Shown here in pieces: positions 1 to 8,085 of a DNA stretch of 64,000 nucleotides; position 1 is the first letter of the stretch, and every line of letters begins with the position of its first letter. Origin of the DNA: Tenericutes bacterium MO-XQ (lineage in GTDB: Bacteria; Bacillota_I; Bacilli_A; Acholeplasmatales; Acholeplasmataceae); the NCBI GenBank assembly GCA_002838185.1, contig CP017948.1, forward strand, positions 1,364,001-1,428,000, written 5' to 3'. The notes below the pieces were generated by a model. That model did no database searches, was not told the DNA's origin, and worked only from the letters and a program-made list of their open reading frames with translations. The position numbers were made by a program, and so were the translations under genes.

Positions 1-2918
1 TTAACAAGTTTTTCTCCACATATTGGACATATATGGGTAGGTAGATCATATCCACATTGGATATTATTAAAATAAGGTTGGAAAACTTTTTGTTCTGGTG
101 TTAATCCATATGTGATTTTTTCTTCATCAGTTAAATGAAAAACTGTAAAATCACCATTAGGACAACGATAATGTGGTTTTAATGGATTTACTTCAGTAAC
201 ATCGAGAAGGGTTGCTACTAAAGATGACCCAACAGATCCACGTGAACCAACTAAATAACCGTCTTCTAGTGATTTTTTAACTAGAAGATGAGAGATATAG
301 TAGTTTGCTGCAAATCCGTTACCAATAATGCTATTTAACTCTTTTTGAACTCTTTCTGTGACGATTGGATGTGGTTTTTCACCATATAAATATTGCATCT
401 TATCATAAACTAAGCGTTTAACTTCACCTGCAATAGATTCAATACCTAATTGTTCTAAAAATGCATCATCTGGAAGTGCATATAATTCACTTGTAAATGC
501 TTGAATTCTTTCAATTTTGTCATTTAATAAATGCGTGTTTTTTACAACAATCTCATACGCTAAATCTTTATCTAAGAAATTAAATGATTTTAACATCTCA
601 TCTGTTGTAAGAAAATACTGTTCTGGCATTTCTTCGTATTTATTAAGTTGATGAATTCCCCCACCAACAAGTGGAGTTCTAATATAGATTTCTCTATATA
701 AAACATCTTTTTTCTCTAAGTAATGAACATCACCAGTAGCAATTACTAATTTATTCATTTCTTTTGCGTAGCGAATAATTTTAGTAATGATTGCTTCTAT
801 GATTTCATCAGCAAATTGTCCTAAATCTTGTTTTAAATGTTTATATGCTTGAGGAGGTTGAACCTCAATATAATCATAATATTTGATTGCTTCTTTTAAA
901 GATTCATCATCTCTATTAAGTGCAATTTCAAAAACATCACCATTTGCACAACCACTACCGATGAGTAATCCTTCACGATGTTTATCTAAGACTGATTTTA
1001 AAGTTCTTGGTCCATGATAGAAATGATCCGTTAGTGCATCACTAACTACTTTAAATAAGTTTTTATAGCCTTCTTGAGTTTGTGTTAAAACATTGATATG
1101 GTAAGGCATTTGATGCTTCCATGCTTCTTTTAAATCAATATTTTGATTGATTTCTTGATAGTACTTAATATCTTTTGAGATTAAATCTTGAAGCATTTGC
1201 TGCCAGACTTGAGCTGTTACAAATGCATCATCATCAGCTCTATGATGCTGTTCTTGTTTCACTTTAAATAGTTTTGCTACTGCCTTTAAATTAAAACGTT
1301 TTAATTGATCAGAATAAAAATATCTAGCTAGGCTTAATGTATCAATCACTAATGAATCATCAAATGTTAATGATAGTGATCTTGCATTTTCACGTATGTG
1401 TCCTACATCAAATAAAGCGTTATGTGCAACTAAAATGCTACCTTCACAAAACTTTAAAAAGCTTGGTAAAACTTCATCGATTTGAGGTGCATCTTTAACC
1501 ATTTCATCAGTGATAGATGTCAATCTTGTCGTAAATTCTGATAAGGATTCGTTTGGATTCACAAAAGTCTGATACTTTTCAATGGTATTTGAAGCCGTAA
1601 CTTTAACAGCACCTATTTCAATAATTTTGTCTCTTGTTGATGATAAACCAGTGGTTTCAATATCAAAAACAACATATGTTTGATCTTTTAAGAGTAATTC
1701 TTGATCTGAGTCTGTTGTTATTTTAAAGGCTTTTTCGTCAACAAAATCAAGTTCGACTCCATAGATTGGTTTAATCGCTTTATTCTTTGTTGCTTTATAG
1801 ATTTCAGGATATGCATATAAAGCGTTATGATCAGTAAATGCGATTGCTTCATGTCCCCATTTGACTGCTTGGTTAATATATTCTGAGACTTCTCCTATAC
1901 CATCCATGTTACTCATCTTGGTATGTACATGGAACTCAATACGTTTATCTTTTGCTTTATCTTGTCTTTCAAGTTTTTTGGATTTTTCTAAAAAGCTTAT
2001 AGAATTCGCAAAAATCACAACATCTTTTTGATATGTATCAAATTGAGCTCTACCAGCAACTTGTACAACATCATTTTCATTAAGTGATGAAGCAAGATCT
2101 AAATCTTTCTTACCTCTTAAGAAATTTTTGACATGAATTGCATCTTCATCATCATATAATACAAAACTTAAAAGTTTAGTATTTGTTAATTCTCTAATCT
2201 CTAGTTTTGAGATTGTACCTTCTATTAAAAAGTTTGTATCACCTTTTTGATTTTTATATTGATCTAAGCGATATTGATCAAGAGGTATCTCTTTAATTGC
2301 TATTGCTTTAGGACTACTTTTTTTAGTAAATACTTTTTTAGTTACTTCTTGTTTTGCTTGTTTTGCATACTCACCACGTTGTTCTAAAACTTTTTCTTGA
2401 GCCTTAATTGATTTTGATATCATTTTACTAGTAGGTTCTAAATCTTCTAAAATAACGTAATTAATATCGATTTCAATACCTAAAGGCAATAATACTTTTT
2501 GTATGGATTTAAAGTGTTGTTTAATATATGTGCTATCTTTATCAATAAAAACTTTAACTTGGTCATCTTCATATGCTGTCTTAAAGTTTTTAAGTACCAT
2601 GAGACTCGCTTTTTCTTTAGATAATTCAATGACAGCATAATCATAATACTTACATGATAAATCTTTTAATAAATCTTTTTGTTTATATGTGAGTTCAACT
2701 TCAACTTTGGATACAACTTTTGGAACTCTGAAATAGCTTTTAAGCTGCTCGATAAATGGTAAAAGCACTTCAGGATCAAGCATTTGATCTAAAGTAATTT
2801 TAAATGTCCATTTTTTTGATTTCTCATCGACTAAAACGTATTCCAAATAGGCATTATTTAATATGGGTGATTTGAATTTTGATTGCTCTAAAAATAACTG
2901 AAATTTATCTTTCTCCAC
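1..2918 (-). CDS. polC: DNA polymerase III PolC-type alpha subunit (partial, N-terminal two thirds)
   Basis: Replicative DNA polymerase of low-GC Gram-positives, here cut by the window start after 972 codons. From the N-terminus I see an OB-fold-like region with NFLRGKKD, a PHP segment around residue 330 (EFHVHTKMSNMDG), the inserted 3'-5' exonuclease around residue 418 (VVFDIETTGLSS, later VAHNALFDVGH and HHRADDDA), resumption of PHP, and at the cut the zinc-binding loop with CPICGEK. The start is a GTG at 2916-2918, with AGGAG 8 bases upstream and directly abutting the stop codon of the gene before it. The family is usually about 1,400-1,450 residues, so the catalytic palm and fingers lie mostly outside the window. 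Identity is secure. Confidence 0.96.
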   Translation of the reverse strand, partial: MEKDKFQLFLEQSKFKSPILNNAYLEYVLVDEKSKKWTFKITLDQMLDPEVLLPFIEQLKSYFRVPKVVSKVEVELTYKQKDLLKDLSCKYYDYAVIELSKEKASLMVLKNFKTAYEDDQVKVFIDKDSTYIKQHFKSIQKVLLPLGIEIDINYVILEDLEPTSKMISKSIKAQEKVLEQRGEYAKQAKQEVTKKVFTKKSSPKAIAIKEIPLDQYRLDQYKNQKGDTNFLIEGTISKLEIRELTNTKLLSFVLYDDEDAIHVKNFLRGKKDLDLASSLNENDVVQVAGRAQFDTYQKDVVIFANSISFLEKSKKLERQDKAKDKRIEFHVHTKMSNMDGIGEVSEYINQAVKWGHEAIAFTDHNALYAYPEIYKATKNKAIKPIYGVELDFVDEKAFKITTDSDQELLLKDQTYVVFDIETTGLSSTRDKIIEIGAVKVTASNTIEKYQTFVNPNESLSEFTTRLTSITDEMVKDAPQIDEVLPSFLKFCEGSILVAHNALFDVGHIRENARSLSLTFDDSLVIDTLSLARYFYSDQLKRFNLKAVAKLFKVKQEQHHRADDDAFVTAQVWQQMLQDLISKDIKYYQEINQNIDLKEAWKHQMPYHINVLTQTQEGYKNLFKVVSDALTDHFYHGPRTLKSVLDKHREGLLIGSGCANGDVFEIALNRDDESLKEAIKYYDYIEVQPPQAYKHLKQDLGQFADEIIEAIITKIIRYAKEMNKLVIATGDVHYLEKKDVLYREIYIRTPLVGGGIHQLNKYEEMPEQYFLTTDEMLKSFNFLDKDLAYEIVVKNTHLLNDKIERIQAFTSELYALPDDAFLEQLGIESIAGEVKRLVYDKMQYLYGEKPHPIVTERVQKELNSIIGNGFAANYYISHLLVKKSLEDGYLVGSRGSVGSSLVATLLDVTEVNPLKPHYRCPNGDFTVFHLTDEEKITYGLTPEQKVFQPYFNNIQCGYDLPTHICPICGEKLV

Positions 2919-3695
2919 TTAAATAACTCCTTTCGGTATAATCGTGATTGAACGGTAAGCTAGGTTATGATAGATATATGCAGCAATCATTCCTAGTATA
3001 TTGAGATAACTTGCGTTAAATAATACTAAAATAAGTTGAACGACTGCATAGATTGTTGTCAGATACAATGAAAGTTTTAAACGCATTGAAAATGCCATAG
3101 GTACTCTTTTTACAAACATAGTCATTAGAACAGCTAAAAAGAAGGCAACAAATACATAATCAACCAATGTAAAAAGATAATAAGCGAAAACTTCTGCATA
3201 AAGTAACATCGTCTGTGCTTCATAAACTTGTTTTAACGCTACACTTAATCTTGTGATTTCAGATGCCTCTGTTGAGCCAAAATCATAGGATTCTAGATTG
3301 AGTGTTTGATATGATACTCGATCTAATTCGATATCCATAATATAAACGGCAATCGATGATTCTTCAAATACAAAATTAATAGAATTTGGATTTAAATTTT
3401 GATTGCCTAAATATATTTTGAAATAGTCAACATCAATGACTTGATATGACTCATATGTTAGTTTTCCATCTATAATTTGTGCATGATCAATGATAAACTC
3501 TTTTTCAAGTGTCTCTTTCATGTCTTCATACATGAGATAATCCATACTTGGATTCACTGCTATTTTTATGAAACTTGGAATAACAATTAAAAAAGTCACG
3601 AAAATTACGTAAAAAATGACCTTAAACCAGGAATCTTTCATAAAAAAAATTGTTAAAGGGGGCTTGGATAAACTTGTTGTAAATTTCTTGAACAT
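2919..3695 (-). CDS. DUF1189-like integral membrane protein
   Basis: A 258-residue membrane protein of unproven function. One predicted membrane helix near residues 26-45 is followed by an extracytoplasmic loop of roughly 120 residues and then three or four helices (about 165-195, 208-230, 232-247). This helix / long loop / helix bundle layout, with an amphipathic FFMKDSW-like start, resembles the DUF1189 family, whose member YvdJ sits in the Bacillus maltodextrin operon. A second protein with the same layout lies at 50105-50917. The stop codon touches the polC start, so the two are probably cotranscribed. The family link rests on topology and weak motif likeness, not on an alignment. Confidence 0.6.
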   Translation of the reverse strand: MFKKFTTSLSKPPLTIFFMKDSWFKVIFYVIFVTFLIVIPSFIKIAVNPSMDYLMYEDMKETLEKEFIIDHAQIIDGKLTYESYQVIDVDYFKIYLGNQNLNPNSINFVFEESSIAVYIMDIELDRVSYQTLNLESYDFGSTEASEITRLSVALKQVYEAQTMLLYAEVFAYYLFTLVDYVFVAFFLAVLMTMFVKRVPMAFSMRLKLSLYLTTIYAVVQLILVLFNASYLNILGMIAAYIYHNLAYRSITIIPKGVI

Positions 3696-3717
3696 ACCTT
3701 CAACTCCTTTTCATATT

Positions 3718-3746
3718 ATTATATCATATTTAGACATTTATGATAA
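3718..3746 (-). promoter_or_regulatory. Sigma-A-type promoter of the DUF1189-polC operon
   Basis: On the minus strand, TTATCA and TATAAT are separated by 17 bases, with an upstream TG (TGATATAAT) giving an extended -10. It lies 23 bases before the ATG at 3695 and overlaps the divergent leader of the ytqA gene. Confidence 0.6.
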
Positions 3747-3765
3747 AATGAATTTGGTGAAAAAT

Positions 3766-4710
3766 ATGAACTTAATGAACCATGAAAAACATTATAATAC
3801 CCTAAATCATTATTATCGACATAAATATCAAAAAAAGGTATATAAAATACCCCTTAATGGTGGTTTTACATGCCCAAATATTGATGGAACGGTTGCAACC
3901 GGAGGTTGTACTTTTTGTTCTTTCATGGGTAGTGGTGATTTTGCAGGAAACTAAAGAGAACCTTTAAAAACACAATTTGAAAATATCAAAGAGATGATGC
4001 AAATGAAATGGAATGATGGATATTACATTGCATATTTCCAAGCAAATACAAATACACATGCACCGCTTGAGCGCTTAAAAGAGCTTTATGAAGAAGCAAT
4101 CACTTTAGATCCAAACATCGTTATGCTATCTATCGGTACTAGACCAGATAGTCTACCTTTAGATGTGCTTGATTATTTAGAAGATTTAAACAAACGTATG
4201 CCGATTCAAATTGAACTAGGTTTACAAACCATTCATGAAAAAACATCTGATCTTATCAATAGAGCTCATGATTTAAAATGCTTTGATGATGCCGTTAAAG
4301 CACTAAGAAAGAGAAATATTGAAGTCGTTGTCCATGTGATAAATGGACTCCCTTATGAAACAAAACAGATGATGATTGACACGATAAAACATGTTAATAC
4401 ACTTGATATTCAAGGGATAAAAATCCATATGCTTCACTTAATGGAAAAAACAAAAATGGGTTATGATTATAAAAAAAATCCATGGCCATTATTATCATTA
4501 GAAGATTATGTAGATATCACCGTTGATCAAATTTTATGGCTTAGAAAAGATATTATTATTCATAGACTTACAGGAGATGCTCCATCAAAAATGTTGATTG
4601 CTCCAACATGGACAAAGAAAAAATTTGTGGTGACAAATGAAATAGATAAAAAACTAAGAGCCTTAAACTTGTTTCAAGGAGATTACTATGAAAAATACAC
4701 ACATCATTGA
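3766..4710 (+). pseudogene. ytqA: TIGR01212-family radical SAM protein (YtqA-like), interrupted by an in-frame TAA
   Basis: The reading frame from ATG 3766 (GGTGA five bases upstream) encodes a YtqA-type radical SAM protein of about 314 codons, but codon 63 (3952-3954) is TAA. Before it are the iron-sulfur cysteines (CPNIDGTVATGGCTFC) and GSGDFAGN. After it the same frame continues without loss (REPLKTQF, then YIAYFQANTNTHAPLE, IELGLQTIHEKTS, HVINGLPYET, IKIHMLHL). No base is inserted or deleted. The downstream piece could start at ATG 3994 but would lack the cluster cysteines. In relatives this gene sits beside mnmM, as here, overlapping it by 23 bases. Either a real null mutation or a sequencing error; recoding of TAA is unlikely. 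Confidence 0.85.
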
Positions 4711-5248
4711 TATTGCACATCATCTAATGCGTGCGTATATTACCAAAAATGATATTGTTGTAGATATGACCATGGGCAATGGTTATGATACTTTATTTTT
4801 AGCAAATATTTCTAATTTTGTATATGCATTTGATATACAAAAACAAGCATTAGAATCAACTCAAAAAAGGTTAGATGAAAACAACATAAATAATACTAAG
4901 TTAATCCTTGATTCTCATGAACATATCAATCAATATGTGACTCAATATAAATATGTTATTTATAACTTGGGATACTTACCTAATGGTGATAAGTCGATTA
5001 CAACAACATCTCAAACAACACTAAATTCTTTAAAAACAGTCTTGAAAACGATTGAAGAAGGCGGTATAGTATTTATGGTCATATACCCTGGGCATGAAGA
5101 GGGAAAAAAAGAAAGTGATGATTTAGAAGATTTTTTCAAAACTATAGATCACAGGTTTTATAAAGTTGTTAAAACACATTTACCATATCAACATCTAAAT
5201 CCACCTTATCTAGTGATGATATACAAAAAAGAACTTAATAAAGATTAA
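4688..5248 (+). CDS. mnmM: tRNA (mnm5s2U34)-methyltransferase MnmM (YtqB family)
   Basis: SAM-dependent methyltransferase of 186 residues. It carries the SAM-binding loop VVDMTMGNGYDTLFLA near residues 24-39 and the family signature YNLGYLPNGDKSITT near residues 91-105. YtqB of Bacillus subtilis, recently renamed MnmM, methylates the aminomethyl group at the tRNA wobble uridine; the function here is by family. ATG 4688 follows AAGGAG with a seven-base gap and lies inside the 3' end of ytqA, so translation is probably coupled. The stop codon is within the 3' arm of the terminator that follows. Confidence 0.88.
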   Translation: MKNTHIIDIAHHLMRAYITKNDIVVDMTMGNGYDTLFLANISNFVYAFDIQKQALESTQKRLDENNINNTKLILDSHEHINQYVTQYKYVIYNLGYLPNGDKSITTTSQTTLNSLKTVLKTIEEGGIVFMVIYPGHEEGKKESDDLEDFFKTIDHRFYKVVKTHLPYQHLNPPYLVMIYKKELNKD

Positions 5249-5259
5249 GTTCTTTTTTT
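5228..5259. terminator. Bidirectional rho-independent terminator
   Basis: AAGAACTTAA and TTAAGTTCTT form a 10-bp stem with a six-base loop, followed by a T-run on the plus strand and, read from the other side, a T-run on the minus strand. It ends mnmM and can also serve the convergent lipoprotein gene. A second hairpin (CCCATAA / TTATGGG) lies at 5264-5282 without a T-run. Confidence 0.85.
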
Positions 5260-5287
5260 ATAGCCCATAAGGGGATTATGGGAAAGA

Positions 5288-6304
5288 TTATTCTGATTTA
5301 TTAGAATTATCTTCTTCGTTTTGATAATCTCTGATACGATCTCTCATTTGATCTCGTCTTTGTTCCATATCTTCTCTAAATTGGTTGACTTCATTTTGAT
5401 GTTCTTGTCTTCTTTGCGTTTTAGCTTCTCTAAAAGATTCTCTTAATGCTTCAGATTGAGTATGGAATTCATCTCTAACTGCTGCCATTTCATCATGGAA
5501 TTCAGTTTTTAATGCATCTAATTGTTCATTTAAATCAGTTAATGTTGCTTCTAATTCAGTTGCATCTGCACCTTCTTCAAGTGCTGCAATTTGAGCTTCA
5601 ACATCAGCGATTTGTGTTTCTAATGCTTCAATTTGTGGTACATACTCTTCGATTAATGCATCACGATCTTCATGGAAAGCTGCTCTTAATTCAAAAGCAA
5701 CATCTCTTTGAGCTTCTCTAGCTACTTTAACGATTTCGATAAGTTCAGCTCTTGTTAATAACAATGCATCTTCAATTAATAGATCATCACTTAAGACAAC
5801 TGCTTCTTTAGCTAGGAATAAGAATCCCGGAGTTACACCATAGTTTTCTGCTTCTTCTAAAAATTCTGGAGTATATCCTTTATCTTGTGCTCTACCCATT
5901 AAACCTTTGTTTTGGAATGCATTGTTAACATGTTCTTTAACCTTGTTTTGAATACGTTCTTGAATTTGAGCATCTTCGTTGATTGCAGATACTGATACAT
6001 AAGTTTCAACATCTTCATCAGCAGCTATATATCCAAGTTCTATCGATGTTTCAATAATAAGGTCAATTGCATCTTCCAAATCCATACCAACTAAATCTAG
6101 ATCAACAAGTATGACTTCAGCATCTTCATTAAGTGGATTTGCATAAATCACTTTATCTCTAGGAGATACGATCAACTCTATACTAGGATTAATATCTAGT
6201 GTTACATAACTATCTTCTGCCTGAGCAGTCGTTGAACATCCCACGATTATACCTACTAAGGCAAATATTGCAATAAAACTTAAAACGAATTTGAATTTTT
6301 TCAT
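5288..6304 (-). CDS. Lipoprotein with RsgI-like extracytoplasmic domain and long coiled coil
   Basis: 338 residues. A signal peptide ends in the lipobox VGC (Cys 23). Residues about 32-70 carry YVTLDINPSIELIV...DKVIYANPLNEDA, the hallmark of the central domain of RsgI-type anti-sigma factors. Residues about 205-338 are strongly charged heptad-like repeats rich in E, R and Q, which should form a coiled coil. In classical RsgI the DINPS domain is fused to a cytoplasmic anti-sigma segment by one membrane helix; here it is a separate lipoprotein, while the membrane anti-sigma candidate is the neighbouring gene. It has its own candidate promoter at 6327-6356 and RBS AGGAGG. The role as a surface sensor is an inference. 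Confidence 0.75.
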   Translation of the reverse strand: MKKFKFVLSFIAIFALVGIIVGCSTTAQAEDSYVTLDINPSIELIVSPRDKVIYANPLNEDAEVILVDLDLVGMDLEDAIDLIIETSIELGYIAADEDVETYVSVSAINEDAQIQERIQNKVKEHVNNAFQNKGLMGRAQDKGYTPEFLEEAENYGVTPGFLFLAKEAVVLSDDLLIEDALLLTRAELIEIVKVAREAQRDVAFELRAAFHEDRDALIEEYVPQIEALETQIADVEAQIAALEEGADATELEATLTDLNEQLDALKTEFHDEMAAVRDEFHTQSEALRESFREAKTQRRQEHQNEVNQFREDMEQRRDQMRDRIRDYQNEEDNSNKSE

Positions 6305-6326
6305 AATTAATTCCTCCTATTCACTC

Positions 6327-6356
6327 TATATACAAACCAGACTTGGATTTTATTGG
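6327..6356 (-). promoter_or_regulatory. Candidate ECF-sigma-dependent promoter of the RsgI-like lipoprotein
   Basis: Minus strand: CCAATAAAA, twelve variable bases containing TCT and G, then TTTGTATATA. It matches the element at 7992-8021 position by position: the same nine bases at the -35 side, the same TTGTATA at the -10 side and identical 30-base length. No such conservation is expected in the surrounding AT-rich DNA. It ends 23 bases before the ATG. Confidence 0.65.
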
Positions 6357-6373
6357 GATTATTATTGATTTTT

Positions 6374-7456
6374 TTAATTTCCTCTATTTGGCATATTTGG
6401 ATTGCCTGGTTCATCTCTTTTTGGTGGACCATAAGGTCTTTCTCTTTCAATAATAGATGTTGGTCTATGATCAGGTCTAATCTCTATAATGAATTGCTCG
6501 CGATTTTCTTCATCTACCTTAATTAAAATAGATCCTTCATCGATGCTGTTAATTTGATATCTGATGTTCATACCTCTTTGATTAGGTAGGGTTTGATCCA
6601 ATGTAAACTCATAATTGCCTTTGGCTTGACCTCTTGTAAATGATAAATTAATACGATCTTTATTATTATATGTAATCTTTGATTCTTGTATAATTTCATT
6701 TTGATTCAATCGGCGTACGATAAATTCATTGATCATATCACCTAACTGATAGGTTGTAGTGATTTGTTCTTGTTGATTGATATGATATGTCATCATAAAT
6801 GCTTGTGCATCAAGTTCGCCTTCTATGTCTAATAGATAGGTTTCATTTTGAGTAACTAGCTCTGTTTCAAGTACATAGGTTTGGTTTTCGTGATCAATGG
6901 TTTGATTATAGTATAATGTGTAAGTGATTTGATCAGCATTTAAATCATAGAATGAAAAGCGCATCATGTACTCATATTGTTCTTTGTCAGACTTAAAATA
7001 TGTTTTATTGAATGCTTCTTGATTCATTAATAATGTTTCAATCATTTCTGAATATTTTAAAACATCATCTATTTGATTTTCAACATAATCGTCTTCAGGA
7101 TTATCATCTACTAAGACTAAAGATGTCTCTAGACTTAAAGTTTCATTTGAACTGATAATTTCTGTTGTAGAGATTGCAGAAAGTATAACATGATCTCCAT
7201 AATCAGAATCTTCTAATAAATTGATACTTGATGATTGATAGAGTAATGAAATGACTAAGACAATAGATAATGCTAAAACGAATGTAAATGATGCATACAA
7301 TGCTTTAAGGTTAAATCTAGGTTTTGACTCAACAATGATTTCAGGTTGATTTAGAACCTCAACATTCAGTTTTTCCTTAAGTTCATTCAAAACGTTTGGC
7401 ACTTCTTTTTCTTGTGCTTTGTTTTTGATCATTTGAATGATTTCTTTATTTTTCAT
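6374..7456 (-). CDS. Single-pass membrane protein, probable anti-sigma factor
   Basis: 360 residues: about 48 cytoplasmic residues, one membrane helix at about 51-75 (FTFVLALSIVLVISLLY), then about 285 extracytoplasmic residues ending in a Pro/Arg/Gly-rich tail (YGPPKRDEPGNPNMPNRG). No named domain is evident. The layout and the 11-base overlap with the ECF sigma gene upstream are typical of a transmembrane anti-sigma factor that holds its sigma factor until an outside signal arrives. This is an inference from position and topology. Read-through from the sigma promoter at 7992-8021 would express it. Confidence 0.65.
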   Translation of the reverse strand: MKNKEIIQMIKNKAQEKEVPNVLNELKEKLNVEVLNQPEIIVESKPRFNLKALYASFTFVLALSIVLVISLLYQSSSINLLEDSDYGDHVILSAISTTEIISSNETLSLETSLVLVDDNPEDDYVENQIDDVLKYSEMIETLLMNQEAFNKTYFKSDKEQYEYMMRFSFYDLNADQITYTLYYNQTIDHENQTYVLETELVTQNETYLLDIEGELDAQAFMMTYHINQQEQITTTYQLGDMINEFIVRRLNQNEIIQESKITYNNKDRINLSFTRGQAKGNYEFTLDQTLPNQRGMNIRYQINSIDEGSILIKVDEENREQFIIEIRPDHRPTSIIERERPYGPPKRDEPGNPNMPNRGN

Positions 7457-7973
7457 CTATGTCACCTACTTTCGTTTTTAATATGTCTATCGCAACTTTA
7501 TGTAACCACAAAACAGTTCCTAATGGTTTATCCATAATTTTTGCAACTTCTTTAAACTTGAGTCCGTTGATGGTATGTAACACAACAACTTCTCTTTGAT
7601 CTTTATTTAAATAATCTAAGATTTTTAAAATATCTTGATCATCTTTTTCTTTAACTACTTCATCTGAAGGGATGGTTTCAAATAGTTCTTCAGAATGGAT
7701 TTCTTTTTTGTTTCTATTATAGTAATTAATACTTAAATTTCTACCAATCGTAGAGAGATAAGCATAAACATTACCTCCTGGTTTAAACTGCTCTATTTTA
7801 TTGATAAAGTTCATATATGTGTCCTGCATCAAGTCTTTTGCTATATCATCGTCTTTAACAATTTGAATGATTGAATAATAGACTTGTCTATTTGTCTTTT
7901 CATAAAAATCATCAAAATGACGATAATCATTAGCTTTAAATTGCTTGATAATCTCATTCATGTTAATCTCCAT
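7446..7973 (-). CDS. ECF-type RNA polymerase sigma factor
   Basis: 175 residues. Region 2 is visible at about residues 20-65 (KDLMQDTYMNFINKI) and region 4 near 120-165 (REVVVLHTINGLKFKEVAKIMDKPLGTVLWLHKVAI, an HTH). The spacing is usual for ECF factors. Two starts are possible: ATG 7973 with AAGGGG seven bases before, and ATG 7961 (MNEIIKQF) with GGAG six bases before; homologues usually begin like the second. It overlaps the anti-sigma candidate. The promoter in front matches that of the RsgI-like lipoprotein, implying self-activation. Confidence 0.9.
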   Translation of the reverse strand: MEINMNEIIKQFKANDYRHFDDFYEKTNRQVYYSIIQIVKDDDIAKDLMQDTYMNFINKIEQFKPGGNVYAYLSTIGRNLSINYYNRNKKEIHSEELFETIPSDEVVKEKDDQDILKILDYLNKDQREVVVLHTINGLKFKEVAKIMDKPLGTVLWLHKVAIDILKTKVGDIDEK

Positions 7974-7991
7974 AATATACCCCTTACATCA

Positions 7992-8021
7992 TGTATACAA
8001 TCTAGAATCCATTTTTATTGG
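7992..8021 (-). promoter_or_regulatory. Candidate autoregulated ECF promoter before the sigma gene
   Basis: Minus strand: CCAATAAAAA at the -35 side and ATTGTATACA at the -10 side, in the same 30-base frame as the element at 6327-6356. It ends 19 bases before ATG 7973. Confidence 0.65.
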
Positions 8022-8050
8022 TATTCTATGTATTATTTTATCACTTTAAA

Positions 8051-8080
8051 AGAAAAAGGCTAATGTTTCCATTAACCTTT
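8051..8080 (-). terminator. Terminator of leuS
   Basis: Read on the minus strand, AAAGGTTAATG and CATTAGCCTTT form an 11-bp stem (one G:U pair, loop GAAA) followed by TTCTTTT. It lies six bases after the leuS stop. Confidence 0.75.
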
Positions 8081-8085
8081 ACTGT

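Noticed and set aside
3616-3765. Longer N-terminus for the ytqA frame
   Set aside because: The extension lies inside the divergent membrane-protein gene; ATG 3766 has an RBS and starts where homologues do.
3952-3954. Programmed recoding of TAA in ytqA
   Set aside because: Known amino acid recoding uses TGA or TAG, and no recoding element is visible; mutation or sequencing error is simpler.
5512-5721. Leu/His-rich plus-strand frame opposite the RsgI-like lipoprotein
   Set aside because: It is the antisense of a coiled-coil coding region, has biased composition and no RBS.
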